This document shows positions 17,694 through 26,648 of a DNA stretch of 64,000 nucleotides, one piece after another (the stretch's first letter is position 1; each line of letters begins with the position of its first letter). The notes below the pieces were generated by a model. It had not been told where the DNA came from. It saw only the letters and a program-made list of their open reading frames with translations, and did not search any database. A program made the translations under genes and the position numbers. The stretch is from Planctomycetota bacterium. Its GTDB lineage: Bacteria > Planctomycetota > UBA1135 > GCA-002686595. The DNA lies in contig SIAI01000003.1 of the NCBI GenBank assembly GCA_009691855.1, positions 62,001 through 126,000 on the forward strand, given 5' to 3'.

Positions 17694-19331
17694 ATGCATC
17701 GACTTGTCGCCGTCGTCCCGTTCGTCTGCCTCGCCTGTCATTCCTCTGCGGACTCCTCGCCCGCGCCCCTGCCCGCGCCGTTGGTGACGAACCTCGGCCT
17801 CGCCGGCGAGCGTCTCTTCGGCTCCGGCGCGCTGCGCTTCGTGACGGCCTCCGAGGAAGGCCAGGCCCGCGACCTGGACGGGGACGGAGACACGAGCGAT
17901 CGCGTGCTGCAGCTCCTGGACCTCCAGTTCGACGCGCTGGTGAACACCGGGCTGGCCGTGCCCGCGCTCCTGCGGCGCGATGAGGTGCCGCCGCCCATGA
18001 TCGGCTGCAGCGCTGCGCTGGGGGTGTTCGTCGTGGACGAGGCCGCGACCGGCTTCGACGCCGACCACGACGGCAACGCGCAGGAGCTCTCCACGTGGAC
18101 CTTCGAGCGCGCCACGGGACGCATCGCGAGCCTGCCGGTCGGGTACGACGCGTTGACCTTCGACGGCGCGCAGGCCCTGCTGGAGGGCCACGACGACGTG
18201 GGTGGCGTGCTGAACGTCTTCGCTGCCGAGACCAGCGGGCTCACGCGTCTGCCGGGAGTTTCCAGCGGCGTGCTCTTCTTCCAAGACGGCGTGCTGGGCT
18301 TTCTGCAGAACGAGAGCCTGGTCTTCGACCTGAACCTGGACGGGGACCTCGGCGACTCGGGCGTGTTGCAGCTCTACGACGTGCGCACGCACGAACTCAC
18401 GAACACGCACTGGGCCCTGGGTGGAACGGCGCGGCGCCTGGGCGACTTCGTGTCGTTCTTCGTTTCCGAGTCGCAGCAAGGCGGTACGGACATCAACACC
18501 GACGGCGATGCGCTCGACAACGTGCTGGTGACGCGCGGCCTCGCCACCGGCATCACGCGCTTCCCCCGGCTGGCGCAGGCCGTGTTCGCGGAGGATCCGC
18601 GCGGGGCGGCCGAGGTCCTGCTGCTGCTCGCCGCCGAGGGCGAGCGGGACCGGAACGGCGACGGGGACACGCTCGACCAGGAGGTGCTGCTCTACGACCC
18701 GAGCCTCGATCTCATGCAGCACACGGGCCTGGCCTCGCACACCTCGCCGCTGGGCGCGGGACGCTGGATCGGCGTGAGCGTCTCCGAGGCGGAGCAGGGC
18801 TTCACCGACCTCGACGACGACGGCCGCACCGACGGCCAGGTGCTGCACGTGGTGGACGCCCAGAGCGGGGCGATCCAGAACCTGGGCCTGCAGGGCGTGT
18901 GGGTCGGGACGCTGGCGGGACACCTCTTGATCGCGCGCGACGAGCAAGCCGGCGACTGGAACGGCGACGGCGACCAGGACGACCTGGTGTTCTTCGACTG
19001 GAGCGCACGCACGCACTCGGTGCGCAACACGGGCCGGGTGGTCGGCGCGCTGTTCGGGAGCGCGGGCGAGCGCGCGCTCGTGACGCAGCTCGAGTTCTAC
19101 CAGCGCGTCGACCTGAACGGCGATGGCGATCAGCAGGACTTCGTGCTGGCGCTCTACGACGGACGCACGGGCGAGTTCCTGAACCTCGGCCTGGCGACCC
19201 TCGGGCAGGCCTGGCTGGGAGCGGATGGTCGGGCGGCCGCGCTCGTCTCCGAGGCGCTGCAAGGCGCCGATCTGAACGGCGACGGCGACCTGCTCGACCA
19301 GGTGCTGCACACGCTCGAGCTCGGCGGTTGA
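17694..19331 (+). CDS. Lipoprotein-like protein with nine D-x-[DN]-x-D-G-D calcium-type loops (family copy 1)
   Basis: A 545-residue protein with an N-terminal hydrophobic segment and a cysteine (FVCLACHSS) that could be lipidated, although the lipobox is imperfect. The mature part holds nine repeats of about 55-60 residues, each with an acidic loop such as DLDGDGDTSD, DRNGDGDTLD or DWNGDGDQDD, followed by a strand like VLxLYD and a phrase NxGLA. The loops have the spacing of calcium-binding DxDxDG (EF-hand/dockerin-like) sites, and the strand periodicity suggests a beta-propeller or solenoid. I do not recognise a named family. Two paralogs lie at 19599 and 28031. Start chosen at the ATG with GGAGG seven bases upstream. 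Confidence 0.75.
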   Translation: MHRLVAVVPFVCLACHSSADSSPAPLPAPLVTNLGLAGERLFGSGALRFVTASEEGQARDLDGDGDTSDRVLQLLDLQFDALVNTGLAVPALLRRDEVPPPMIGCSAALGVFVVDEAATGFDADHDGNAQELSTWTFERATGRIASLPVGYDALTFDGAQALLEGHDDVGGVLNVFAAETSGLTRLPGVSSGVLFFQDGVLGFLQNESLVFDLNLDGDLGDSGVLQLYDVRTHELTNTHWALGGTARRLGDFVSFFVSESQQGGTDINTDGDALDNVLVTRGLATGITRFPRLAQAVFAEDPRGAAEVLLLLAAEGERDRNGDGDTLDQEVLLYDPSLDLMQHTGLASHTSPLGAGRWIGVSVSEAEQGFTDLDDDGRTDGQVLHVVDAQSGAIQNLGLQGVWVGTLAGHLLIARDEQAGDWNGDGDQDDLVFFDWSARTHSVRNTGRVVGALFGSAGERALVTQLEFYQRVDLNGDGDQQDFVLALYDGRTGEFLNLGLATLGQAWLGADGRAAALVSEALQGADLNGDGDLLDQVLHTLELGG

Positions 19332-19598
19332 GCGCGCTCAGCCGCCGCGCAGCGTGACGCCCGGCGCCCGGCGCGGTCGCGCGCGGGCGAGCAGCGCCAG
19401 CGTCGTGCTCCGCCAGTCGAGGCCGAGGTGCGCCGCGGCCGGTTGCCACCCGGGGCGAGCTCATCAGGCGTGCGTTCGCGAACAGCCAGGCTGTGCACCG
19501 CCGAACCAAGATGCCCGTGCGCGCGCCCTCCCGGCGCCGCTGCTGGCCTTGCGGGGGTGGCACGCGGCGTGTTCTCTTCGTGCGGAGGAATCGCCCGA

Positions 19599-21212
19599 AT
19601 GCGCACGTCCATCCCGGCTCTCTTCGTCGGCCCGCTCGTCCTGGGCGCTTGCCATGGGGCGACCGACTCCGACTCTTCGGCGCAGGTGAGCAATCTGGGC
19701 CTGGCGGCCGAGGGCGTGTTCGGCGCCGGGCGGCTGCGGCTGGTGGAGGTCGCGGAGCGCGGCGACGACCTCGACGGCGACGGCGACCGCCAAGATCTCG
19801 TGCTGCACGTCCTCGACCTCGAGCTCGGGACGCTGCTGAACACGCACGTCGCCATCGCCTTCGATCCCCGTCCGGCGAACCCCCTGCCGCCGCCGATCGC
19901 CTGCAGCGACACGCTGGTCGTGGGCCTCGTCAGCGAGCGCGCGACCGGCCGCGACCTGGATGGCGACGGCGGGCAGTCGGAGGCCATGACGGCCGTCTAC
20001 GACCGGCGCACGGGCGCGTTCGTGTTCCTGCCCTTCGCGCACCGCGCGCTGCAGCTCGCGGGCGACGTGGCGGCCTTCGTGGTCGACGAGGGCGAGCTCG
20101 GGACGCTGCAGGTCTTCGACGCGCGCGACGGCAGCCTGACGGTGGCGACGCACGAACTCGCGCGCCTGATCGAGGTGCGCGGTGGCCTCGTGGCCTACAC
20201 CCTGGCCGAGCTCGGCGCCTTCGACCTGAACCAGGACGGCGACGTCAGCGACGCTTCCGTGCTGCACGTCTACGACGCCGACGCGCGGCGCGTGGTGAAC
20301 ACGGGCTGGAACGCGAAGGACGGCTGGGCGCAGCTCGCCGGCGGCTTCGTCGGCTTCGACGTGTCCGAGGCCGAGCAGGGCGCGGCGGACCTCGATGGCG
20401 ACGGCGACGCGCTCGACACGCTGTTCGTCGCCGTGGATCCGCGCAGCGGGCTCACGCGCCTGCCGGGCTTCAGCGACGCGCGCTTTCTGGACGAGGGCGC
20501 GCGCGACGGGCAGCGCTTCCTCTTGGCCACCTCGGAAGCGCACGGCGACGAGAACGGCGATGGCGACACCTTGGACTGGATCGCGGTGTTCTACGACGCG
20601 CGCACGGACGAGCGCCTCGGTCCGCAGGTGGCCAGCTCGAGCCGGCCGTTCCAGTCGGGACCCTGGATCGGTCTGACGGTGTCCGAGTATGGCGAAGGCG
20701 TCGATCTGGACGGCGATGGCGAGCTCTTCTCGACCGTGCCGCACGTGCTCGACGCGCGCTCGGGCGCGCTCTCGAACCTGGGCTTCCGTGGACTCTGGCT
20801 GGCGGGCCTCGACGGACACCTGCTCGGGCTGAAGATCGTGGGCGGCAGCGACTTCGTGGTGAGCGAGGAGCTCTTCAGCTGGAGCGCGGCCACTGGCGCC
20901 GTGCGCCTGCTGGGCCTCGACCCGCTGCTGCCGAGCGGCGTGGCCGGCGATTCGGCGCTGTTCCAGAGGCTCGAGGACGCGACCAGCGGCGACCTGAACC
21001 ACGATCGCGATCTATCCGACCTGGTGCTCGTCACCTACGACGGACGCCTGGATGAGATGCGCAACCTGGGGCTGGTGGTCAGCGGCGAGGTGCGCCTGGA
21101 GGCCGGCGGACGCGCGGCCGTGCTGGTCTTCGAGGCGCAGCAGGGCCGCGACCTCGACGGCGACGGTCAACTCCTGTCGCACGTCCTGCACACGCTCGAC
21201 CTGCGCCTCTGA
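19599..21212 (+). CDS. Lipoprotein with D-x-[DN]-x-D-G-D loops (family copy 2)
   Basis: A 537-residue paralog of the preceding gene. The signal MRTSIPALFVGPLVLGAC carries a good lipobox (LGAC, C18), so export and lipidation are likely. Eight acidic loops are clear (DLDGDGDRQD, DLNQDGDVSD, DENGDGDTLD and others). The position equivalent to the seventh loop of copy 1 has decayed (KIVGGSDFVVSE), and one loop is altered to DLNHDRDLSD. The strong GGAGGAA eight bases before the ATG fixes the start. The two copies are tandem and separated by 267 bases, consistent with an old duplication. Function unknown; calcium-stabilised surface or adhesion protein is an inference. Confidence 0.78.
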   Translation: MRTSIPALFVGPLVLGACHGATDSDSSAQVSNLGLAAEGVFGAGRLRLVEVAERGDDLDGDGDRQDLVLHVLDLELGTLLNTHVAIAFDPRPANPLPPPIACSDTLVVGLVSERATGRDLDGDGGQSEAMTAVYDRRTGAFVFLPFAHRALQLAGDVAAFVVDEGELGTLQVFDARDGSLTVATHELARLIEVRGGLVAYTLAELGAFDLNQDGDVSDASVLHVYDADARRVVNTGWNAKDGWAQLAGGFVGFDVSEAEQGAADLDGDGDALDTLFVAVDPRSGLTRLPGFSDARFLDEGARDGQRFLLATSEAHGDENGDGDTLDWIAVFYDARTDERLGPQVASSSRPFQSGPWIGLTVSEYGEGVDLDGDGELFSTVPHVLDARSGALSNLGFRGLWLAGLDGHLLGLKIVGGSDFVVSEELFSWSAATGAVRLLGLDPLLPSGVAGDSALFQRLEDATSGDLNHDRDLSDLVLVTYDGRLDEMRNLGLVVSGEVRLEAGGRAAVLVFEAQQGRDLDGDGQLLSHVLHTLDLRL

Positions 21213-21272
21213 CTTCGGGGCCACGCTGCCCGAAGTTGCCAGCTCCCGCGCGCGGCCCTATCGTCGCACACC

Positions 21273-22559
21273 ATGCTGAGCGCGCTCGTCCTCACCTTGC
21301 TGCTGTGTTCTCCGCCGCAGAATCGCGCTCACCCGGGACTGGTGCCCCTCGGCAAGGACGAGTGGGGCACGCCGGCGCAGGCCAAGGAGCGCGGGCTGAT
21401 CCTGTACCACGACCAGTGGCTCCCCAAGGAGCGCGAGAAGGACCTCCGCAAGTGGGAGAAGGAGGACGCCAAGGAGGGGCTCGACTGGAAGCACCGCTAC
21501 AAGACGAAGTCGGAGTACTACCGCATCGAGACCAACGTCCCGCGCTGGCGCATCGAGCTCGAGATCAAGCCGTTCCTGGACGAGCTGTTCGAGACGCACA
21601 AGCGCGTCATGGCCGAGGACTTCGGTATCTCCGGCAAGGCCGCGGGCAACAAGGACGTCCGCATCTACAGCAGCTTCAACGACTACTCGGTCAACGAGCC
21701 GGACAACGGCAAGCCGCACCCGCGCAACAACCCGGGCTTCATCGTCGGCGGCGCCACGCTGGTCGTCTACTACGAGGAGACCGATCCGGGCGAGTTCTAC
21801 TGGGTGTGCTTCCACGAGGGTGCGCACCAGTTCTTCCTCTCGCTCTTGCCCGGTGCCACTCCGCCGCACTGGCTGACCGAGGCCCTGGCGACCTACTTCG
21901 AGGGCTGCACCTACTCGCGCGCCACCGGGACGGTCACGCCCGGCTTCGTCAACTACGAGCGCCTGACCCAGGCCCAGGGCGTGCTGAAGAGCCGCAAGGA
22001 CGCCACCGCTCAGGAGCTCTTCCTCGACGTTCCGGGTGAACGCTTCGGCGGGTTCGAGTACGGCCTCGCCTGGAGCTTCGTGCACTACCTCATCCATCGC
22101 CCGGGCGAGAAGAGCCGTGAGCACTTCGCCAGCTTCGTGCGCGAGCTGAACGGCTCGGGCGTGAAGCCCGCCGGCGAGGTCTTCGCCAAGGCCACCAAGG
22201 AGGACTTCGACGCGCTCATCCCCGGCTGGAAGGACTACGTGCTCGCGCTCCAGCCGCCGCCGCCGATCGCGTGGGTCGCGCTGAACGTCACCAAGGCGAA
22301 GGCCGACGAGGACCTGCGCTCGAAGGATCTCGTGTGGAGCTTCGACGGCGTCGAGGTCTACTCGGTGAAGCAGTACGGCGAGCTGTGGATGAAGCGCCCG
22401 AAGGATCGGTCCTACGAGGTCGTGGTCGTGCGTTGTGAGCCCGACTTCAGCTCGCCGCAGGCCACGCGCCGCTTCGTGCACACGACGATCCAGCCGGGCA
22501 GCGAGATCCAGCTCCAGCCGCTGGGCGAGCTGCAGCGCAAGGACGGGCTGTCGGATTGA
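21273..22559 (+). CDS. Exported HExxH metallopeptidase-like protein (gluzincin type, DUF1570-like)
   Basis: A 428-residue protein with a short signal peptide (MLSALVLTLLLCSPPQ). Residues 181-185 are HEGAH, a canonical HExxH zinc site, followed by PPHWLTEALATYFEG, where E203 or E210 would be the third ligand, as in gluzincin peptidases. The upstream part is charged and helical (KEREKDLRKWEKEDAKEGL). The last about 90 residues (VALNVTKAKADEDLRSKDLV, SYEVVVVRCEPD) look like a PDZ-like beta domain. It resembles the DUF1570 group of Planctomycetota, whose substrates are unknown. Likely periplasmic. It follows the repeat lipoprotein by 60 bases and is convergent with the next gene. Confidence 0.78.
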   Translation: MLSALVLTLLLCSPPQNRAHPGLVPLGKDEWGTPAQAKERGLILYHDQWLPKEREKDLRKWEKEDAKEGLDWKHRYKTKSEYYRIETNVPRWRIELEIKPFLDELFETHKRVMAEDFGISGKAAGNKDVRIYSSFNDYSVNEPDNGKPHPRNNPGFIVGGATLVVYYEETDPGEFYWVCFHEGAHQFFLSLLPGATPPHWLTEALATYFEGCTYSRATGTVTPGFVNYERLTQAQGVLKSRKDATAQELFLDVPGERFGGFEYGLAWSFVHYLIHRPGEKSREHFASFVRELNGSGVKPAGEVFAKATKEDFDALIPGWKDYVLALQPPPPIAWVALNVTKAKADEDLRSKDLVWSFDGVEVYSVKQYGELWMKRPKDRSYEVVVVRCEPDFSSPQATRRFVHTTIQPGSEIQLQPLGELQRKDGLSD

Positions 22560-22598
22560 GCGCGTGAGTCGGGCTGCGAGCTGTGCCCGCTTTGCGCG

Positions 22599-24332
22599 CT
22601 ACTCGCGCGCGATCACCAGCGGCGGAGCGCCGAGGCTCAGCGCACTCGCGCGCTCGCCATCGAGCTCGAACCCCACCGCCTGCCCGAGTCCTTCGCCGTC
22701 GTCGTAGCTGCGGAATTCCGTGCTGCTGACGGGGAACAGCTCTACGCGCGGTGGACCGCTGAAGGGCGCAGTATCGAGGCACTCGAAGGCGAACAGGCGG
22801 CCGGCGGGGCCCCAGGTGGTGACGAGGCAGGCATTGCCGCGCTCGAAGCGCGCCTCGCTCAGCACGCGTGACTCCGCTCCTGCGCGTGCGGCGGCGGGGC
22901 CGAGCTCGCGGAAGGTGCCGAGGTGCTCTTGCCAGCGCGCGCGGGCGGCGGCGAGCTCGGCGCGGATCGACTCGCTCGTCTGGCGGCCCTTGTAGGCGGC
23001 CAGGAAGGGCGTGTCGTCGCCGCGGCAGAGCGCGGCGAAGAGCTCGCGCACCTGCGTCATGCGCGTGCGCGCGGTCTCGTCGTAGAGCAGCTCGTCGGCG
23101 TCCGGACCGCTGCCGGTCAGCACCAGGCGGTCGCCGAGGTTCAGGACTTCGAGTGCCGAACCCTCGCCCAGCGGATAGCGGCCGGCGTAGCGTTCGAGCG
23201 CGGCGCGGTCGCGCGCCAGCGTCTCGGGCAGCGCGCGCGCCGGCCGGCCGTAGAGGATCGCGGCCAGGTCGTAGGCCAGCGATTCGCGCACGCGGCTGGC
23301 GACGTTGGTGGCCACGAAGATGCAGTGGCCCTCGTCCACGAAGCGCAGGAAATCGGCGAAGGAGATGCCGTTGCCGCCGTTGTGCGCGACGAGCTTCTTG
23401 CCGCTCGGGCTCTTCTGGATCGACCAGCCGTAGCCGTAGAACGTGCCCCCGCCCTCGTCCGCGTAGGGCGTCTCGAGTTGCGCGTGCGCCGCGCGCGACA
23501 GCACGCGGTCCTCCGCCAAGGCGTGGTGCCAGCGCAGCATGTCGCCCACCGTCGACTGGATCCCGCCATTCGCGCGCAGCGTCCAGCACGGACCGTCCGC
23601 GAGCAGCGGGTGATCGAGGGTCGTGCCCCAGCGCTCGCCGTCCTGGTAGCCGATCGCGAAGGACTCGGGCGCGAAGCGCGGCAGGAGGTAGCCGGTGCGC
23701 GCCATGCCCGCGCGCGCGAACAGCCGCTTCTGCAGAAAAGCCTCGTAGCCCTCGCCGCTGACGCGCTCGATCACCATGCCGAGCAGGCTGAAGTTCACGT
23801 TGCGGTAGCCGTAGCGCTCGCCGGGTCGCCACTGGAGCGCGCAGCCGAAGGCTTGATCCCGCACCCAGGCGGCCGTCGCCCCGAGGTCGTAGTCGCCGGC
23901 CAGCGGGTCGGCCAGGCCCGAGGTGTGCGTCAGCAGATGGTGCAAGGTGATCCCGCGCTTGTCCTCGGGCACGCGCTCGAAGAACTTCGTGAGCGGGTCC
24001 TCGACCGACAGCTTGCCGTCGTCCTGCAGCGCAAGGATCGCCGCGGCGGTGAACTGCTTGGTGATCGAGCCCGTGCAGAAGACCGTCTCCGGTGTCACCG
24101 GCGTGCCGCGCTCGCGGTCGGCCAGGCCGTAGCCGCGGATCAGGATCGGCTTCTTCTCGTACTCGACACCGACGACACCCGCGAAGCCCAGACGCTCGAA
24201 GCGCGTCAGGTAGTCGTCGAGCTGGTAGCCGAGCTCGCCCTCCACGAGCTCGCCGGGGGCGAGGTCGTCCTGGGGGCTGAGCCAGGCGGCGGGGGCGAGC
24301 ACAACGAGGAGCGCGGCGAGGTTCGGGAGCAT
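22599..24332 (-). CDS. Exported serine hydrolase, class C beta-lactamase/esterase family
   Basis: A 577-residue protein with a signal peptide (MLPNLAALLVVLAPAAWL). The beta-lactamase-fold catalytic motifs are present: S89-x-x-K92 in GSITKQF, Y176-x-N178 in YGYRNVNFSLLG, and HNGGNG as the third motif. The family includes penicillin-binding esterases, D-aminopeptidases and AmpC. The catalytic domain ends near residue 375. A long C-terminal part with a lipocalin-like or DUF3471-like flavour (LERYAGRYPLGEGSALEVL) follows. The substrate is unknown, most likely a peptide or ester. The ATG at 24332 has GGAGG at good spacing; a GTG four codons upstream is less likely. Confidence 0.85.
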   Translation of the reverse strand: MLPNLAALLVVLAPAAWLSPQDDLAPGELVEGELGYQLDDYLTRFERLGFAGVVGVEYEKKPILIRGYGLADRERGTPVTPETVFCTGSITKQFTAAAILALQDDGKLSVEDPLTKFFERVPEDKRGITLHHLLTHTSGLADPLAGDYDLGATAAWVRDQAFGCALQWRPGERYGYRNVNFSLLGMVIERVSGEGYEAFLQKRLFARAGMARTGYLLPRFAPESFAIGYQDGERWGTTLDHPLLADGPCWTLRANGGIQSTVGDMLRWHHALAEDRVLSRAAHAQLETPYADEGGGTFYGYGWSIQKSPSGKKLVAHNGGNGISFADFLRFVDEGHCIFVATNVASRVRESLAYDLAAILYGRPARALPETLARDRAALERYAGRYPLGEGSALEVLNLGDRLVLTGSGPDADELLYDETARTRMTQVRELFAALCRGDDTPFLAAYKGRQTSESIRAELAAARARWQEHLGTFRELGPAAARAGAESRVLSEARFERGNACLVTTWGPAGRLFAFECLDTAPFSGPPRVELFPVSSTEFRSYDDGEGLGQAVGFELDGERASALSLGAPPLVIARE

Positions 24333-24409
24333 GGCTGCCTCCACGATGCCGTGCCTTGCGAACTCGATGCAGGTCCTCGGGCTCCTACACGTTCAGAACG
24401 GCCAGGCCA

Positions 24410-24919
24410 CTACTCCTCCGCGGCAGCGCTCGAACCGTTCAGGCCCTCTTCCTGCTTCCTGCGCTGGCCGCCGCCCTTGTGCGGGCGCGAGGGCAGGTTC
24501 TTGGTCACGAAGCGCTTGTTCTCGATCAGGCGCAGGAGGTCGAAGGAGCTCACCAGACCCACGACCTCGTTCTCGTGCGTCACCACCAGATGGTGGATGT
24601 GGTGGTTGCGCATGATGCGCGCGGCGATGTGCACGTCGGCGTACTTGGGCACGGTGTAGACGTCGCGCGTCATGATCTGCGCCAGGTGCGTCTCGGGCCC
24701 GATCGTCTCGACCAGATCCATCGAGGTGACGATGCCGACGGGCTGGCGCTCGGCGTTGACCACCGGCAGGGAGTGGATGCCGTGCTTCTTCATCAGCTCG
24801 CGTACGTGGCCGACGCTCTGGTGGCTGGTCACGGTCATGACCAGCTCGGTCATCACGTCGGAGATCTTGGCGATGCCGGATTCGCTGGAGGTGCCGACAT
24901 CGCGGGGGACTTTCTTCAT
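24410..24919 (-). CDS. CBS-domain pair protein
   Basis: A 169-residue cytoplasmic protein of two CBS motifs. CBS1 (about 18-75) reads ISDVMTELVMTVTSHQSVGHVRELMKKHGIHSLPVVNA with GIVTSMDLVE; CBS2 (about 82-138) reads IMTRDVYTVPKYADVHIAARIMRNHHIHHLVVTHENEVVG with LVSSFDLLRLIE (each quoted in parts). Such pairs bind adenine nucleotides and act as energy sensors. The basic, Gln/Lys-rich tail (RPHKGGGQRRKQEEG) is probably disordered. No catalytic domain is attached, so the partner is unknown. It may be cotranscribed with the hemerythrin-like gene 16 bases upstream. Confidence 0.88.
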   Translation of the reverse strand: MKKVPRDVGTSSESGIAKISDVMTELVMTVTSHQSVGHVRELMKKHGIHSLPVVNAERQPVGIVTSMDLVETIGPETHLAQIMTRDVYTVPKYADVHIAARIMRNHHIHHLVVTHENEVVGLVSSFDLLRLIENKRFVTKNLPSRPHKGGGQRRKQEEGLNGSSAAAEE

Positions 24920-24935
24920 GCGAGGCGATTGTCGT

Positions 24936-25526
24936 TCAGTGTTCGCTGGCCGTCGAGGGTTCGAGCCCCAGATGCGCGCCTATGGCGCGGATGCGGCCGC
25001 CGATCTGCGCGGCGAGCGGTTCGCCGTGCTCGAGCTGCTGATAGAGCTCGCACAGCAGCGCGTCGTCCTCCTCGTGCAGCACGCGTTCGGCCAGCGGCAA
25101 GAGGTTCAGGTTCTCGAAGATCAGGTGCGCTCGGTGCAGGCGCACGAACAGCCCGGCCTCGCGCAGGAAGCCGGCCAGGTCGCTGCCGCGTCCGTAGATC
25201 GCGCCCAGCATGCGCTCGCTGAGCGCGCGCAGCGAGCGCCGCTCCTCCTCGTGGTCGCCGCACAGCTTGCCGATCGCCACGCGCTCGGCGACGGTGCTGG
25301 CGCGCGCCAGGAGCCGCGGGAAGAGCGCGTACTCCTCGCGCTGCTGGTGCACGCCGTCGGCGAAGTGCACGAACAAGGCCAGCAGCTCGGCCGAGCTCTC
25401 GGCGTCGAGCCGACCGCGCCGCGCGGCATCCTCGATCAGCCGTTCCAGGCACTCGAGCATGCGCGCGATCCAGACGTGCTCCTCGCGGAGCACGACCAGG
25501 CTGCGGGCGGAGCTGTTCAGCGGCAT
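24936..25526 (-). CDS. Hemerythrin-like (HHE) domain protein
   Basis: A protein of about 196 residues, predicted all-helical, with the metal-ligand pattern of HHE hemerythrin-like domains: an early histidine in LREEHVWIARMLECLE, then HFADGVHQQREEYALFP, CGDHEEERRSLRAL and RLHRAHLIFENLNLLP. Such proteins bind a di-iron centre and are linked to oxygen, nitric oxide or iron-stress sensing. Start uncertain: the ATG at 25526 is used, but a GTG two codons upstream is equally possible; neither has a strong ribosome-binding site. It lies just upstream of the CBS protein gene in the same direction, compatible with a small stress-related operon. Confidence 0.8.
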   Translation of the reverse strand: MPLNSSARSLVVLREEHVWIARMLECLERLIEDAARRGRLDAESSAELLALFVHFADGVHQQREEYALFPRLLARASTVAERVAIGKLCGDHEEERRSLRALSERMLGAIYGRGSDLAGFLREAGLFVRLHRAHLIFENLNLLPLAERVLHEEDDALLCELYQQLEHGEPLAAQIGGRIRAIGAHLGLEPSTASEH

Positions 25527-25620
25527 CCGCACTCAGCCTATTCGAAGGCCTGCGTAGACGCGGTACGCACTCGGACGGAGAGCGCGCGCCGCAGAGGACG
25601 CAGTCCAACTGCGGCGTGAA

Positions 25621-25704
25621 TGGGGAAGGGGGGACTCGAACCCCCACGGCCTTGCGGCCTTCGAATTTTAAGTCCGATGCGTCTACCGGTTTCGCCACTT
25701 CCCC
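25621..25704 (-). tRNA. tRNA-Leu (anticodon UAA)
   Basis: On the minus strand the 7-base acceptor arm GGGGAAG (5') pairs with CTTCCCC (3'), with discriminator A. The anticodon loop is CTTAAAA with anticodon TAA, a long variable arm (GGCCGCAAGGCC) follows, and the T arm is GGGGGTTCGAGTCCCCC. The long variable arm and anticodon identify a leucine tRNA. The CCA end is not encoded. No attachment-site duplication was noticed. Confidence 0.95.
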
Positions 25705-25933
25705 GGGGCGTCCAGGATGCAGGGACTCCGAGGAGCTGTCCATCGCCGGATGCGGCGCTGCGAGGGCTTGGCCATGGCCGGCGCAGTCCGGACGACGAGC
25801 GGAGGAACACCCGCCGTCCGGGTGACGCGCGCAGTCCGTGAGCGGACTCCTGTGCGCGCGTCGGGTTCGTGCACCCCACCGTACGGCGGCTGGCGTCGAG
25901 CGCGACCTCGCCGCGGCTCGTGCGGAGCCCCGC

Positions 25934-26611
25934 TCAGCCGACGTGCGTGATCACGTCGCGCGCGTCGAAGCGCACCTTGGCCAGGTTGGCGTAGGCGTCG
26001 TCGCTGGCGCGCTTGCCCGCCGTGGCGACGACCACCGTGGCGTAGCTCTGCGCGCCCAGGCCCAGGAGCGCGTCGTACTGCGCGGGATCGATGCCCTCCA
26101 TCGGGCAGGCGTCCACGCCCAACAGCGCGGCGCTGGTCAGGAACGTGCCCAGGGCGATGTACAGCTGGCGCCGCGACCACTCGTCGATGTCGAAGGGCGC
26201 GGGGCGTTGCACGTGGCTGACCATCATCTGCTCGTAGCCGGCCAGCGACTCGCGTGCGACCTGGCGCACCGCGGCGATGCGTTCGACGTAGCGGCGCACG
26301 TCGGCCGCGTTGAGGCCCTTCTTGATCGCGAACACGACCAGGTGCGAGGCCTCGGTGATCTGCGCCTGGTTCCAGGAGGCCGGACGCAGCTTGGCGCGCA
26401 CGGCGGGATCCTTGACGACCAAGAAGCGCCACGGCTGCAAGCCGTAAGAGGAAGGCGCGAGCAGCAGCGCCTGCTCGAGCGCGGACCAGGTCGCGGCATC
26501 GATCTTGATCTCGGGGTCGAAGCGCTTGGTCGCGTAGCGCCAGCGCAGCTGCGTGAGGAGTTGCTCAGGCGTGAGTTTCGCGGAGGGCGAGGCGGTTTTC
26601 GTGCTGCTCAT
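25934..26611 (-). CDS. Nitroreductase family NAD(P)H-dependent oxidoreductase
   Basis: A 225-residue FMN-binding nitroreductase of the NfsB-like group. Typical signatures are RWRYATKRFDPEIKI near the N-terminus, LLLAPSSYGLQPWRFLVVKD (FMN and nicotinamide region), SWNQAQITEASHLVVFA, and GVDACPMEGIDPAQYDALLG near the C-terminus. These enzymes reduce nitro compounds, quinones or flavins in the cytoplasm. A Ser/Thr/Ala-rich 12-residue N-terminal extension precedes the domain. It is divergent from the PQQ-like gene with only 37 bases between start codons, so the promoters must overlap. Confidence 0.9.
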   Translation of the reverse strand: MSSTKTASPSAKLTPEQLLTQLRWRYATKRFDPEIKIDAATWSALEQALLLAPSSYGLQPWRFLVVKDPAVRAKLRPASWNQAQITEASHLVVFAIKKGLNAADVRRYVERIAAVRQVARESLAGYEQMMVSHVQRPAPFDIDEWSRRQLYIALGTFLTSAALLGVDACPMEGIDPAQYDALLGLGAQSYATVVVATAGKRASDDAYANLAKVRFDARDVITHVG

Positions 26612-26648
26612 GATCGCCGTACGATACGCCGCCGCTTACCGTCTACCC